This document shows, in pieces, positions 6,892-14,425 of a stretch of DNA of 15,546 bases (the first letter of the stretch is position 1; every line of letters starts with the position of its first letter). A program made the position numbers and the translations under genes. The notes beneath the pieces were generated by a model. It made no database searches. It had not been told where the DNA came from and saw only the letters and a list, made by a program, of their open reading frames with translations. Source of the DNA: CAYGTK01 sp964352775 (GTDB taxonomy: Bacteria > Bacteroidota > Bacteroidia > Chitinophagales > CAIOSU01); the NCBI GenBank assembly GCA_964352775.1, contig CAYGTK010000094.1, forward strand, positions 1-15,546, read 5' to 3'.

Positions 6892-7884
6892 ATGGAGCGA
6901 GTGGTATCAGGCGTTAGGCCTACAGGCAAAATGCATTTAGGAAATTACTTTGGGGCAATACGCAACTTTGTGAAATTGCAGCACGAAATGGATTGTTTCT
7001 TCTTTGTGGCTGATTATCATTCGCTTACAACGCACCCTAAGGCTGAGGAATTGCATCCTAAGGTGAAAGAGACGCTATTAACCTATCTTGCTTGCGGTCT
7101 AGATCCTGATAAAACAACGCTTTATGTACAAAGTGATGTTCCACAGATAGCAGAACTTTATCTTATTCTTAACATGCATGCCTATGTGGGCGAGCTAGAA
7201 CGTACAGTAACTTATAAGGATAAAGTAGCTAAGCAGCAGGATAATAATAATGCTGGGCTATTAACCTACCCTGTATTAATGGCGGTGGACATTATCATTC
7301 ATCATGCTACTAAAGTGCCAGTTGGTAAAGACCAAGAACAGCACTTGGAGATGACCCGTAAGTTCGCTAACCGCTTCAATCACTACTACGGAGATTATTT
7401 TAAAGAACCAGAAGCATTCAATTTCGGAGAGCAATTAGTTAAAGTGCCTGGGCTTGATGGAAGTGGTAAAATGGGTAAAAGTGAAGGAGAGGGCAATGCC
7501 ATCTTTTTAACGGAAGACCCTAAAACCATGGAGAAGAAGATAAAGCGTGCTGTGACCGATAGCGGACCGACGGAGCCAAATTCTCCTGTAAGCGAGGCGG
7601 TTAACAATCTATTTACACTATTAGATCTGGTTTCTGAGGCTGGGGTTTCCGACCAATTTAAGACTGATTATGCTAATTGCACTATACGCTATGGGGACCT
7701 GAAGAAGAAGCTTGCGGAAGATACTATTGCCTTTACCGCTCCATTTCGCGAACGCTACTTGGAATTGGAAAGCGATCCTGATAAGCTACGCACAATTGTG
7801 AGGAGTGGGGCAGAGAAAGCCAGAGAGAGTGCAACCAAAACAGTTCGTGAGGTACGCGAATTAATTGGGATAACGCCCTTTTAA
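6892..7884 (+). CDS. trpS: Tryptophan--tRNA ligase
   Basis: Class I aminoacyl-tRNA synthetase that charges tRNA(Trp); cytoplasmic and normally a homodimer. The 330-residue length is typical. The HIGH-equivalent motif is in SGVRPTGKMHLGNYFGA (HLGN at 15-18). The KMSKS loop reads GLDGSGKMGKSEG, that is KMGKS at 193-197, with Gly in place of the first Ser. Other family segments are FFFVADYHSLTTHP (37-49), LTYPVLMAVDIIIHHATKVPV (124-144) and GKDQEQHLEMTR (145-156). It is transcribed away from plsC across a 45-base gap from the -7 element at 6878. The deoxynucleoside kinase start follows 39 bases after the stop, close enough for partial co-transcription. Confidence 0.95.
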   Translation: MERVVSGVRPTGKMHLGNYFGAIRNFVKLQHEMDCFFFVADYHSLTTHPKAEELHPKVKETLLTYLACGLDPDKTTLYVQSDVPQIAELYLILNMHAYVGELERTVTYKDKVAKQQDNNNAGLLTYPVLMAVDIIIHHATKVPVGKDQEQHLEMTRKFANRFNHYYGDYFKEPEAFNFGEQLVKVPGLDGSGKMGKSEGEGNAIFLTEDPKTMEKKIKRAVTDSGPTEPNSPVSEAVNNLFTLLDLVSEAGVSDQFKTDYANCTIRYGDLKKKLAEDTIAFTAPFRERYLELESDPDKLRTIVRSGAEKARESATKTVREVRELIGITPF

Positions 7885-7898
7885 GTAGGGGAAATTGT

Positions 7899-7906
7899 TA
7901 TTTTTA
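7899..7906 (+). promoter_or_regulatory. Possible -7-like element TATTTTTA before the deoxynucleoside kinase gene
   Basis: TATTTTTA differs from TAnnTTTG only at the last base and ends 17 bases before the GTG start. The same octamer, preceded by TTG plus one base, occurs at 9999-10006 before the glycosyltransferase gene. Confidence 0.25.
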
Positions 7907-7923
7907 ACACACAACCAACACGA

Positions 7924-8556
7924 GTGGACACACAAGAATATAAACATATAGCAGTAGCGGGAAACATCGGTTCAGGGAAAACCACCCTAACTGAAAAACT
8001 CTCTCGTCACTTTGGGTGGCATCCGCATTACGAGGATGTAGAGAATAACCCCTACCTGAATGATTTCTATCAAGACATGGTGCGTTGGTCGTTCAACTTA
8101 CAGATGTACTTTTTGAACAATCGATTTCGCCAAATAATTGAGATACAGAATGGTAACCAAAGCGTAATACAAGACAGAACTATTTATGAAGATGCTCGCA
8201 TTTTTGCGCCCAATCTTCACGCTATGGGTTTGATGAGTACCCGCGATTTTGATAACTACACCAGCTTGTTCGAAACCGTAAACTCACTTATTCGCCCGCC
8301 CGATCTACTGATATACTTGCGTGGTACTATTCCATCGTTAGTTAATCAAATACAGAAGCGTGGAAGAGAGTATGAGGATAACCTTAGACTAGACTACCTA
8401 CGTAGATTGAATGAATACTACGAAGCTTGGGTAAGTAAGTACCAGGATGGTAAGATATTGATCATTGATATTGATAGTTGCAACTTTGCCGAAAGCCAAG
8501 AAGATCTAGGTGATGTAGTTAACCGCGTACAAGCGGAGCTATTCGGTTTATTCTAA
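7924..8556 (+). CDS. Deoxynucleoside kinase (dNK family)
   Basis: Salvage enzyme of the dCK/dGK/dNK family that phosphorylates deoxynucleosides to their monophosphates with ATP or another NTP; cytoplasmic. The 210-residue length is normal. The Walker A loop is AGNIGSGKTT (12-21). Conserved substrate-site segments are EDVENNPYLNDFY (37-49), WSFNLQMYFLNNRF (55-68), the DR-x motif IQDRTIYED (82-90, Asp84-Arg85, Glu89), and the Arg-rich LID segment KRGREYE (145-151). The start is GTG at 7924; no in-frame ATG lies between it and the Walker loop, and upstream codons back to the trpS stop offer no better start. Which deoxynucleosides it prefers cannot be told from sequence alone. The small PhnA-like gene follows after 23 bases. 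Confidence 0.85.
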   Translation: MDTQEYKHIAVAGNIGSGKTTLTEKLSRHFGWHPHYEDVENNPYLNDFYQDMVRWSFNLQMYFLNNRFRQIIEIQNGNQSVIQDRTIYEDARIFAPNLHAMGLMSTRDFDNYTSLFETVNSLIRPPDLLIYLRGTIPSLVNQIQKRGREYEDNLRLDYLRRLNEYYEAWVSKYQDGKILIIDIDSCNFAESQEDLGDVVNRVQAELFGLF

Positions 8557-8579
8557 ACTTACTTTTCAAACCCTTTGTA

Positions 8580-8789
8580 ATGGATGTTAAAGATAGCAAC
8601 GGTAATCCGCTAACTGAAGGCGATTCTGTAATTCTTATTAAAAGCCTTCCAGTAAAAGGATTACCCGTTACTTTGAAAAAAGGATTGAAGGTGAAGAACA
8701 TTCGAATGACGGATGATGAAAAAGAGGTGAATTGCAAGATAGATAAGACTTGGATAGTGCTTAAAACAGAATTCCTAAAGAAAGCTTAG
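8580..8789 (+). CDS. PhnA-like (YjdM C-terminal domain) small protein
   Basis: 69-residue protein corresponding to the C-terminal domain of the PhnA/YjdM family: VKDSNGNPLTEGDSVILIK, LPVKGLPVTLKKGLKVKNIR, VNCKIDKTWIVLKTEFLKKA. The N-terminal zinc-ribbon half of the E. coli protein is missing. Despite the old name, YjdM is not an established phosphonate enzyme and its function remains unclear. The fold is expected to be a small beta-barrel and the protein cytoplasmic. It lies 23 bases after the deoxynucleoside kinase stop and 20 bases before a bidirectional terminator, so it is likely the last gene of the trpS-kinase unit. Confidence 0.78.
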   Translation: MDVKDSNGNPLTEGDSVILIKSLPVKGLPVTLKKGLKVKNIRMTDDEKEVNCKIDKTWIVLKTEFLKKA

Positions 8790-8809
8790 CGGTCATACTG
8801 AACGTAAAC

Positions 8810-8842
8810 AAAAAAGCCTCCGATAATATCGGAGGCTTTTTT
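8810..8842. terminator. Bidirectional intrinsic terminator
   Basis: A perfect 9-base stem GCCTCCGAT (8816-8824) / ATCGGAGGC (8828-8836) with a three-base loop is flanked by six A on the left (8810-8815) and six T on the right (8837-8842). It can therefore terminate the plus-strand kinase/PhnA-like unit and the minus-strand DUF2167 gene, which converge here. Confidence 0.92.
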
Positions 8843-8866
8843 GTTTTGATCTAGTAGTACATTCTG

Positions 8867-9834
8867 TTAAGCATCCGCTTCGTCATCAGATCCGCCACTC
8901 AACTTCTTCCATATGAAGCCGAACCCAGCTGCGATAGCAAGAAATATCACCTTACCGAATTTTGCAATTATGGCAAAAAAGCCACCTTTTGCCAACACCT
9001 TCCCAGCTACTAATCCAGCAATACCAACAGCAGCTATCTTATCATATTCTGGGTCGAAATCAGCATAGCGGCTACCCTCGTTGAATGAGGTACTGGCAAG
9101 TATAGCGGGTATATCACCTTCTACAACTTCCAGTTGATCCATATCGCTAATGAAGTTCATTTCTAAAACCCCTTTTCGACCTAGGAAACGGATATTGTNN
9201 NNNNNNNNGTATTATCCTCAGCCTCACCAAAGCGAAGTTCTTTGGCCCAATGCAGTGTTTTGTCTGTAGCATCATAAAATGGCTTTGCAGCCCAGCCAAT
9301 TAGCTCAATTTCTTCATAGCCATTCTCTACTCTATATTCATTCGCTGCTTTAGCATCGCTCTGCATTTCTTCCAGCATGTCATCATAGTCAATATCACTA
9401 GCCTCATCGTCTTCTATATAACCTATGTCATCCCAGTTAATATCTATAACGTAGCTACCGTAAGTGTAAATATTGGTTTCCTCTGGAAACAATATGCCTA
9501 ATGTTTCACTAGGAGGGTTGCCCCATACATCGCTTAATACATAGGCACTCTGTTCAGGGTTTAAGTATTTGTATCCTTCAGGTACGTTCAATGTTGCAAG
9601 GTCGTCGCCAAGAGTGATAACACCAGTTTGGTAGTTCATAGCTTTTGAGAGGCTATCATCACCACTCATAATAGCAGCTATAAGACTATCAGCATCAAAA
9701 GAAAGTGTGTCGTTGGTCTCGTCGTCTATTAATTCAACTTCTGACAATTCAGCTTCATCGCTTTCATCAGCGAAAATGGTGTTAGGTATGAACAGTGAAA
9801 AGAGTACGGAAATGACTAATAAGTAATGTCGCAT
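8867..9834 (-). CDS. DUF2167 family membrane protein, interrupted by an assembly gap
   Basis: One gene read across a run of 10 N. The N-terminal part (start 9834) has a signal peptide at 1-22 (ending NTIFA-DES), an acidic linker, then family hallmarks: TLNVPEGYKYLNPEQSAYVLS (81-101), DVWGNPPSETLGILFP, GYIEDDEASDIDYDDMLEEMQ (138-158), and LIGWAAKPFYDATDKTLHWAK (178-198). After the gap the other frame continues NIRFLGRKGVLEMNFISDMDQ, then SRYADFDPEYDKIAAVGIAGL, then two hydrophobic helices and an acidic tail GGSDDEADA. Read literally, the placeholder Ns create a false stop at 9181 and an apparent separate 97-residue protein starting at 9160; both are artefacts. True length is about 321 residues. 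The role is unknown; the protein is membrane-anchored and exported. It is transcribed alone from a TATTTTCG element at 9863. Confidence 0.85.
9199..9208. other. Assembly gap (10 N) inside the DUF2167 gene
   Basis: Ten N form a fixed-looking placeholder. To join the two halves in frame the missing length must be 2 modulo 3. Eight bases would give the family-like sequence T-x-x-Y before NIRFLGR; ten cannot be right if the gene is intact. Confidence 0.85.
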
Positions 9835-9862
9835 GGTGTTAGCTATAAGGTTAAAAGATGCC

Positions 9863-9870
9863 CGAAAATA
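9863..9870 (-). promoter_or_regulatory. -7-like promoter element (TATTTTCG) for the DUF2167 gene
   Basis: The minus strand reads TATTTTCG, the same octamer as before trpS, 28 bases upstream of the ATG at 9834. It lies in the 200-base divergent gap 9835-10034, where no gene is seen. Confidence 0.4.
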
Positions 9871-9998
9871 AAGAAATAATCCGATGTTAGCATTTAATGT
9901 TATGCAAGGCGGTAGCTTTTGGAATAGTGTTATCAGCGGTATACAAAAGGAAAGAGTTTTTCTGGTAGGTAGTATGATATCGAGATACTTTAGTTTGC

Positions 9999-10006
9999 TA
10001 TTTTTA
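9999..10006 (+). promoter_or_regulatory. Possible -7-like element TATTTTTA before the glycosyltransferase gene
   Basis: TATTTTTA, preceded by TTGC, ends 28 bases before the ATG at 10035. Together with the matching TTGT-TATTTTTA at 7895-7906 it may be a weaker promoter form, but it has one mismatch to TAnnTTTG. Confidence 0.25.
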
Positions 10007-10034
10007 CCACCAACTACCATTGCGAATTGGTAAT

Positions 10035-10985
10035 ATGAAAGTCTCAATAGTTACACCCAGTTACCAGCAAGCTGATTATTTAGAGGATACGATAAGGTCC
10101 GTTCTTCAGCAAGACTATAGTGATATTGAATACATCATTATAGATGGCGGTAGTACCGATGGTTCAAAGAATATTATAGAGCGATACGATAAGCAATTAG
10201 CCTATTGGCAAAGTGAAAAAGATGATGGGCAAACGGATGCCATTAATCAAGGATTAAAAAGAGCTACTGGTGATATTGTAGCTTGGTTGAATAGTGATGA
10301 CCTGTACTTGCCAACCACTATTTCCAAAGTGGTTAACTGCTTCCGATCTAACCCAGATATTGGCATCATTCAAGGTGATGTACAGAATTTTTCTCCTTCA
10401 GGAGATGGTGGTTTGCACAAGGCTCAGCAGTTTGATGCGGTGGATATATGCAGAAGGGTTACCGTTCACCAACCTGGCGTGTTTTGGAAACGTGAGCTTA
10501 TGAACGAAGCAGGCTACCTAGACCCCTCGTTCTATTATGTAATGGACCACGACCTATGGCTGCGATTATTCCTTAACTACAAAAGCATGGTGCTTCCAGA
10601 AGTGCTTGCTAGGTTCAGGATACATGATAGTGCAAAGACTTTTGGAAACCCTAAAGGGATGTACTACGATATTAGAAGAACCGTTTCACGACTAGCATTA
10701 CGTCTTGATAATGACTGGGTAGCTGAGTTGAAGGAGTTTGAACTCTATAATAATCCAGAAGGTGTGGCTTACGATATTAGTCACGAATTCACCCCGACAG
10801 AATTAAAGGAGCTCCGCAAGAATTCATTGCTCAATGGGGCATTAGAGGAATACACTTTCGGTAGTCCGAAGTTGTCTAATGCGATATTCCAATACTTAAC
10901 TGATAAGTATGGTGTAGAAGGGTATGCTAAGCAAGTTTGGGCTAATAGGCTCGGTATTTCGCCACTGTTAAGGCACTTTCGCTAA
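10035..10985 (+). CDS. Family 2 glycosyltransferase
   Basis: 316-residue cytoplasmic or peripheral GT-A-fold glycosyltransferase, likely acting in polysaccharide or surface-glycan synthesis. The nucleotide-sugar binding start is KVSIVTPSYQQADYLEDTI (2-20), followed by EYIIIDGGSTDGS (32-44). The metal-binding DxD-type motif is WLNSDDLYLP (84-93, Ser87-Asp88-Asp89). The acceptor-side motifs are HQPGVFWKRELM (144-155) and MDHDLWLRL (169-177), which resemble GT2 enzymes of O-antigen type clusters. The last 100 residues are helical and less conserved. There is no membrane segment. The start is ATG at 10035, directly before the first beta strand; an in-frame TTG at 10020 is rejected. It stands alone between a divergent gene and a downstream hairpin, not in a glycan cluster, so donor and acceptor are unknown. 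Confidence 0.85.
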   Translation: MKVSIVTPSYQQADYLEDTIRSVLQQDYSDIEYIIIDGGSTDGSKNIIERYDKQLAYWQSEKDDGQTDAINQGLKRATGDIVAWLNSDDLYLPTTISKVVNCFRSNPDIGIIQGDVQNFSPSGDGGLHKAQQFDAVDICRRVTVHQPGVFWKRELMNEAGYLDPSFYYVMDHDLWLRLFLNYKSMVLPEVLARFRIHDSAKTFGNPKGMYYDIRRTVSRLALRLDNDWVAELKEFELYNNPEGVAYDISHEFTPTELKELRKNSLLNGALEEYTFGSPKLSNAIFQYLTDKYGVEGYAKQVWANRLGISPLLRHFR

Positions 10986-11000
10986 AGCACTAATAAAATT

Positions 11001-11056
11001 AAAGCTGTTTACGGTTTGCCTAGCGGTTAACCGAAAAGGTAATCAAACAGCGTTTT
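11001..11056 (+). terminator. Probable structured terminator after the glycosyltransferase gene
   Basis: AAAGCTGTTT (11001-11010) pairs with AAACAGCGTTT (11045-11055) with one bulged G, enclosing a second hairpin made by the palindrome CGGTTAACCG (11024-11033). A short run of four T ends the structure. The tail is weak, so the confidence is moderate. Confidence 0.45.
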
Positions 11057-11078
11057 ACCTCACCCCAGCCATAGTTCT

Positions 11079-11086
11079 TATATTCG
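11079..11086 (+). promoter_or_regulatory. -7-like promoter element (TATATTCG) for the acyl-CoA dehydrogenase gene
   Basis: TATATTCG ends 18 bases before the ATG at 11105. The identical octamer with the identical 18-base spacing occurs at 14426-14433. Confidence 0.45.
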
Positions 11087-11104
11087 GGGAAAGCATCAAC
11101 GCAT

Positions 11105-12922
11105 ATGGCAACTACAACTAACCCTCGCTTAAAAGGCGGTTATTTCATTTTAGGAGATACACCGGCTGAGGAATTATTCGTTTCCGAAGATCTTACGGAA
11201 GAACAATTGATGATAGCCAATACGGTAGAGGAGTTCTGTGTAAAGGAGATCCAAGACTTTTTTATGTCACGCGGAAGCGAGTTAGAGGTCACCAACCCTG
11301 ATGATAAAAAAATAGTACTATCCATATTGAAAAAAGCTGGTGAAATTGGTTTAGCTGGGGTAGCCATACCAGAAGCCTATGGCGGTATGGATGTTGATTT
11401 TAAGACTAACACTTTGTTTTCGGCAGTCATTTCAAATGGCTTCAGCTTTGCCACTACGCTTGGTGCGCAGGTTAGTATTGGTAGTCTACCCATTGTATAT
11501 TACGGAACGGAGGAGCAAAAGCAAAAGTACCTTCCAGGAATTGCCACTGCGGAAAAAGTAGCGGCCTACGCCCTTACCGAACCAGGTGCAGGTAGCGATG
11601 CCAATGGTGGACGAACCAGCGCCAAGCTGAACCCTGAAGGCACGCACTACCTTATTAACGGACAAAAGATCTGGATAACCAATGGTGGATTTGCCGATGT
11701 ATATATCGTATTCGCCAAAATAGATGATGATAAGAATCTCTCTGCCTTTATTGTGGAGCGAGACTACGAAGGCTTTAGCGTAGGCCCCGAAGAGAAGAAG
11801 ATGGGGATAAAGGGAAGTAGTACTTGCCAGATCTATTTTGATAACTGTAAAGTACCCGTTGAGAATCTATTGGGTGATCGAGGTATTGGTTTCAAAATGG
11901 CTTTGAATATTCTTAATGGTGGTAGACTTAAAGCAGGTGCAGGGTCTATAGGCGGCTCGCAATTAGCAATGACCAAGGCTATTGAGTATGCCGTAGAACG
12001 TAGACAATTTGATACGCCTATCTCTGAATTTGGAGCGATACAATACAAGATCGGTGATGTTGCAGCCAGAGGGTTTGCAGGATCGGCAGCGATGTACCGC
12101 ACGGCGGATATGATAGATCGAAAAATAGCCGAATACAAAGCGGAAGGAATGCCGAGCAACGAAGCGAAACTGAATGCCTCACGAGAGTTTGCGGTAGAGG
12201 CGTCTATTATTAAAGTAGAAGGTAGTAACCTAGGTTGCTACGCAGTAGACGAGGCCCTACAGATATTTGGTGGAATGGGTTACGCAGTAGAAACTGGTAT
12301 AGAAATGGGCGTGCGCGATGCGCGGATCACAAAGATATATGAGGGGACTAACGAGATAAACAGCATGCTTGCCGTAGGCGAATTGACCAAACGCGGCGTG
12401 ATAACCAAAGAGATAGACCTAATGGGTGCGGGCAAAAAAATGCCAGGCTACCTATTCAAAAGCTTCTTTGGAATGGAAAGCGGAGGGAAATACTCAAACG
12501 AGTGGCGACTAGTACGCGGTATCAAAAACACCTTCTTATTAGTAAGCGGTGTAGCTGGGCAAAAGCTGGGTAAAAAGCTAGTAGATGAGCAAGAAATGGT
12601 TATGAATTTCTACACCCTATTAGCAGAAGCCTATGTAGCCGAAAGTGCCTTACTAAAAATAGAAAAGCTAGCCGCCCGAAGTGGTTACGATGCCAAAACA
12701 TTGGAAGTACAAACCGCAGCCATGCAACTGTACCTATACGAAAGCCGAGCTAAAGCTTGGAAGGGCGCCCTCGAAGCTATCTTAAGCTTCGCCACAGGCA
12801 TGCAAAAGAATATGCTGAAGCGTGGCGTGAAACTGCTACTGAAACCCTACGACGTGAACCCCAAAGAACTCCGCCGCCAAGTAGCTAGGCATGTTATTGA
12901 TAAGAAGAAATGTGTGGTTTAG
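11105..12922 (+). CDS. Acyl-CoA dehydrogenase, VLCAD/ACAD9-like long form
   Basis: FAD enzyme that introduces the alpha-beta double bond in acyl-CoA, the first step of fatty acid beta-oxidation, passing electrons to an electron transfer flavoprotein. At 605 residues it is about 220 longer than the short soluble type and matches the very-long-chain class with an extra C-terminal helical domain (about 430-605). Family motifs are YALTEPGAGSDANGGRTSA, IWITNGGFADVYIVFAKID, KMGIKGSSTCQIYFDNCKVP, RRQFDTPISEFGAIQYKIGD, and FGGMGYAVETGIEMGVRDAR. The catalytic base is expected at Glu413 in KIYEGTNEIN, the position used by medium- and very-long-chain enzymes. The basic tail KELRRQVARHVIDKKK could aid membrane association (inference). 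It is transcribed alone from the element at 11079; no other beta-oxidation gene is adjacent. Confidence 0.9.
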   Translation: MATTTNPRLKGGYFILGDTPAEELFVSEDLTEEQLMIANTVEEFCVKEIQDFFMSRGSELEVTNPDDKKIVLSILKKAGEIGLAGVAIPEAYGGMDVDFKTNTLFSAVISNGFSFATTLGAQVSIGSLPIVYYGTEEQKQKYLPGIATAEKVAAYALTEPGAGSDANGGRTSAKLNPEGTHYLINGQKIWITNGGFADVYIVFAKIDDDKNLSAFIVERDYEGFSVGPEEKKMGIKGSSTCQIYFDNCKVPVENLLGDRGIGFKMALNILNGGRLKAGAGSIGGSQLAMTKAIEYAVERRQFDTPISEFGAIQYKIGDVAARGFAGSAAMYRTADMIDRKIAEYKAEGMPSNEAKLNASREFAVEASIIKVEGSNLGCYAVDEALQIFGGMGYAVETGIEMGVRDARITKIYEGTNEINSMLAVGELTKRGVITKEIDLMGAGKKMPGYLFKSFFGMESGGKYSNEWRLVRGIKNTFLLVSGVAGQKLGKKLVDEQEMVMNFYTLLAEAYVAESALLKIEKLAARSGYDAKTLEVQTAAMQLYLYESRAKAWKGALEAILSFATGMQKNMLKRGVKLLLKPYDVNPKELRRQVARHVIDKKKCVV

Positions 12923-12970
12923 GTTAGTATTTAGCAGCTAAGCTCTCGGTTCTAATTTCTAGGAACTATC

Positions 12971-12978
12971 TATCTTCG
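12971..12978 (+). promoter_or_regulatory. -7-like promoter element (TATCTTCG) for the T9SS propeller gene
   Basis: TATCTTCG ends only 4 bases before the ATG at 12983. If used, the transcript would start on or just inside the start codon, so initiation would be leaderless. Confidence 0.4.
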
Positions 12979-12982
12979 CCGC

Positions 12983-14410
12983 ATGAAAAGAACTATCACC
13001 ACATTATTGAGCTGTTTGCTAGTGCTTTCGGCTTTTGCGCAGAAAGTAGTAAAAACAGTACCTACTGATAATCAGAATGAGAACTTTGTTTACGCCATGT
13101 GTGCCTCGGCCGATGGTGGCTACCTACTTGTAGGTGGTGAAGACGCTGTAAATGGTGGCTACTACGCTAAATTTAATAGCGACTTGGTAAAACAGTGGGA
13201 TGGTACGGTGAGTGTTGGTGCTTTTGAAGAATTTTTAGATTGTACACCTATATCGGGCGGGGGTTATTTGGCTATTGGCCTTAGCGAATCAGTTAACGAT
13301 ACTGTGGAGTATGGGTTGGTTTCTGTAATTGATGCTAGTGGGCAGAACACGAGCAACAAAACCTATAAAGACCCACGTGCTGGGTGGAATATAGAGTTGT
13401 TTTCCATTTGCCCTAGTTACGATAATAATTTCATGGCTGTAGGCTATACATTTAATACTGCTGGTATTAACAGCTTACAAGAGTACATACTGTTTAAACT
13501 AGATAGCAATGGCGATACTATATGGACGAAGCGCCAGCCAGTAGGGAGTAACCCACTAGTACCTAGCTACATTATTCAAAGTAGCGATGGTGGTTTTTAC
13601 ATTGCTGGAAACGATAACCTAACAAATAACCAAGGCGATCTAGTGCTATTAAAGCTTGATGCAAATGGTGATGAGCTGTGGCGTAAAGTATTGATTAATG
13701 GAGCGAGTAAAAGCTATATAGCCTTCAAAGCATTAGCTACTAGCGATGGAGCATTGTTAGGTTACTCTGCCTTTAACCCAGGGGCAAATACTTTTGAGGG
13801 TGGCTTTGCTAAGGCCAACTTAAATGGAGATTTTGAGTGGGAAAAAGCACTTAATGGAGTGAACGATACTGATGCAGCGGGTTACCAAGCAGTAGCTACT
13901 GATGATGGTGGTTATATACTAGCAGGTTATACGGCTTCGCAAATGGGTAACCTGTTGCAGTATGCCTTTCAAAAAGTAAATGCCCAAGGGCAATTGATAT
14001 GGTCTTACAACGATCCAAATACATCCACTAGTGATGGTGCGGTTGATATTCTACCATCTTCTTCTACGCCTGGTGAATATGTGTTCGCAGGTTTTGATGA
14101 GGGAACAGCTAGCTCAACAGGGCTTATAGGTTTATTGCAAGATACCATTGCCATTACTTCTATTGCTAGCTACCAAGGTCTAACTATCAGCATATACCCC
14201 AACCCTACAGCTGGTGAATTTCAGTTGCCTTTTAGTGGTGGCTATCTACAATTACAATTGGTAGATATGCTAGGCCGTAAGGTGAGTGAAATACGAAACC
14301 TAGGAGGGCAACGCTATGCATTTACAAGCACACCAACTGCTGGGCAGTACTTACTAATAGCAACAGATGGTAAGGGTAATAAGGGAGCCACAACCCTAAT
14401 GGTGGAGTAA
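12983..14410 (+). CDS. T9SS-exported protein with seven propeller-like repeats
   Basis: 475-residue secreted protein. Residues 1-20 are a signal peptide (ending SAFAQ). Residues about 30-385 hold seven DGGY-type repeats (SADGGYLLVGG at 42-52, SGGGYLAIG, YDNNFMAVG, SDGGFYIAG, SDGALLG, DDGGYILAG, and PGEYVFAG at 363-370), spaced 48-56 residues. Most are followed by a strand pair ending K-x-[ND]-x-x-G-x-x-x-W, as in KLDSNGDTIW and KLDANGDELW. This fits a seven-bladed beta-propeller. Residues 403-475 are a type A T9SS C-terminal sorting domain (SIYPNPTAGEF, then LVDMLGRKV, then GQYLLIATDGKG). The protein should cross the outer membrane by T9SS and be anchored or released at the surface. The ligand is unknown. 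The next gene is also secreted. Confidence 0.82.
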   Translation: MKRTITTLLSCLLVLSAFAQKVVKTVPTDNQNENFVYAMCASADGGYLLVGGEDAVNGGYYAKFNSDLVKQWDGTVSVGAFEEFLDCTPISGGGYLAIGLSESVNDTVEYGLVSVIDASGQNTSNKTYKDPRAGWNIELFSICPSYDNNFMAVGYTFNTAGINSLQEYILFKLDSNGDTIWTKRQPVGSNPLVPSYIIQSSDGGFYIAGNDNLTNNQGDLVLLKLDANGDELWRKVLINGASKSYIAFKALATSDGALLGYSAFNPGANTFEGGFAKANLNGDFEWEKALNGVNDTDAAGYQAVATDDGGYILAGYTASQMGNLLQYAFQKVNAQGQLIWSYNDPNTSTSDGAVDILPSSSTPGEYVFAGFDEGTASSTGLIGLLQDTIAITSIASYQGLTISIYPNPTAGEFQLPFSGGYLQLQLVDMLGRKVSEIRNLGGQRYAFTSTPTAGQYLLIATDGKGNKGATTLMVE

Positions 14411-14425
14411 AACCTCCTTTTTCCT

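Noticed and set aside
8867..9160. Independent 97-residue membrane protein on the minus strand
   Set aside because: Codons before its ATG continue in frame as the DUF2167 family sequence NIRFLGRKGVLE up to the N gap, so it is the C-terminal part of that gene.
9835..10034. Small gene or RNA in the 200-base divergent gap
   Set aside because: No open frame with recognisable content and no stable hairpin beyond promoter-like elements was found.
11833..12159. Minus-strand open frame of 108 codons
   Set aside because: It is a shadow of the acyl-CoA dehydrogenase, opposite strongly conserved motifs.
14404..14422. GGAG/CTCC hairpin followed by T residues after the propeller gene
   Set aside because: The stem has only four pairs and includes the stop codon region; it could be chance.
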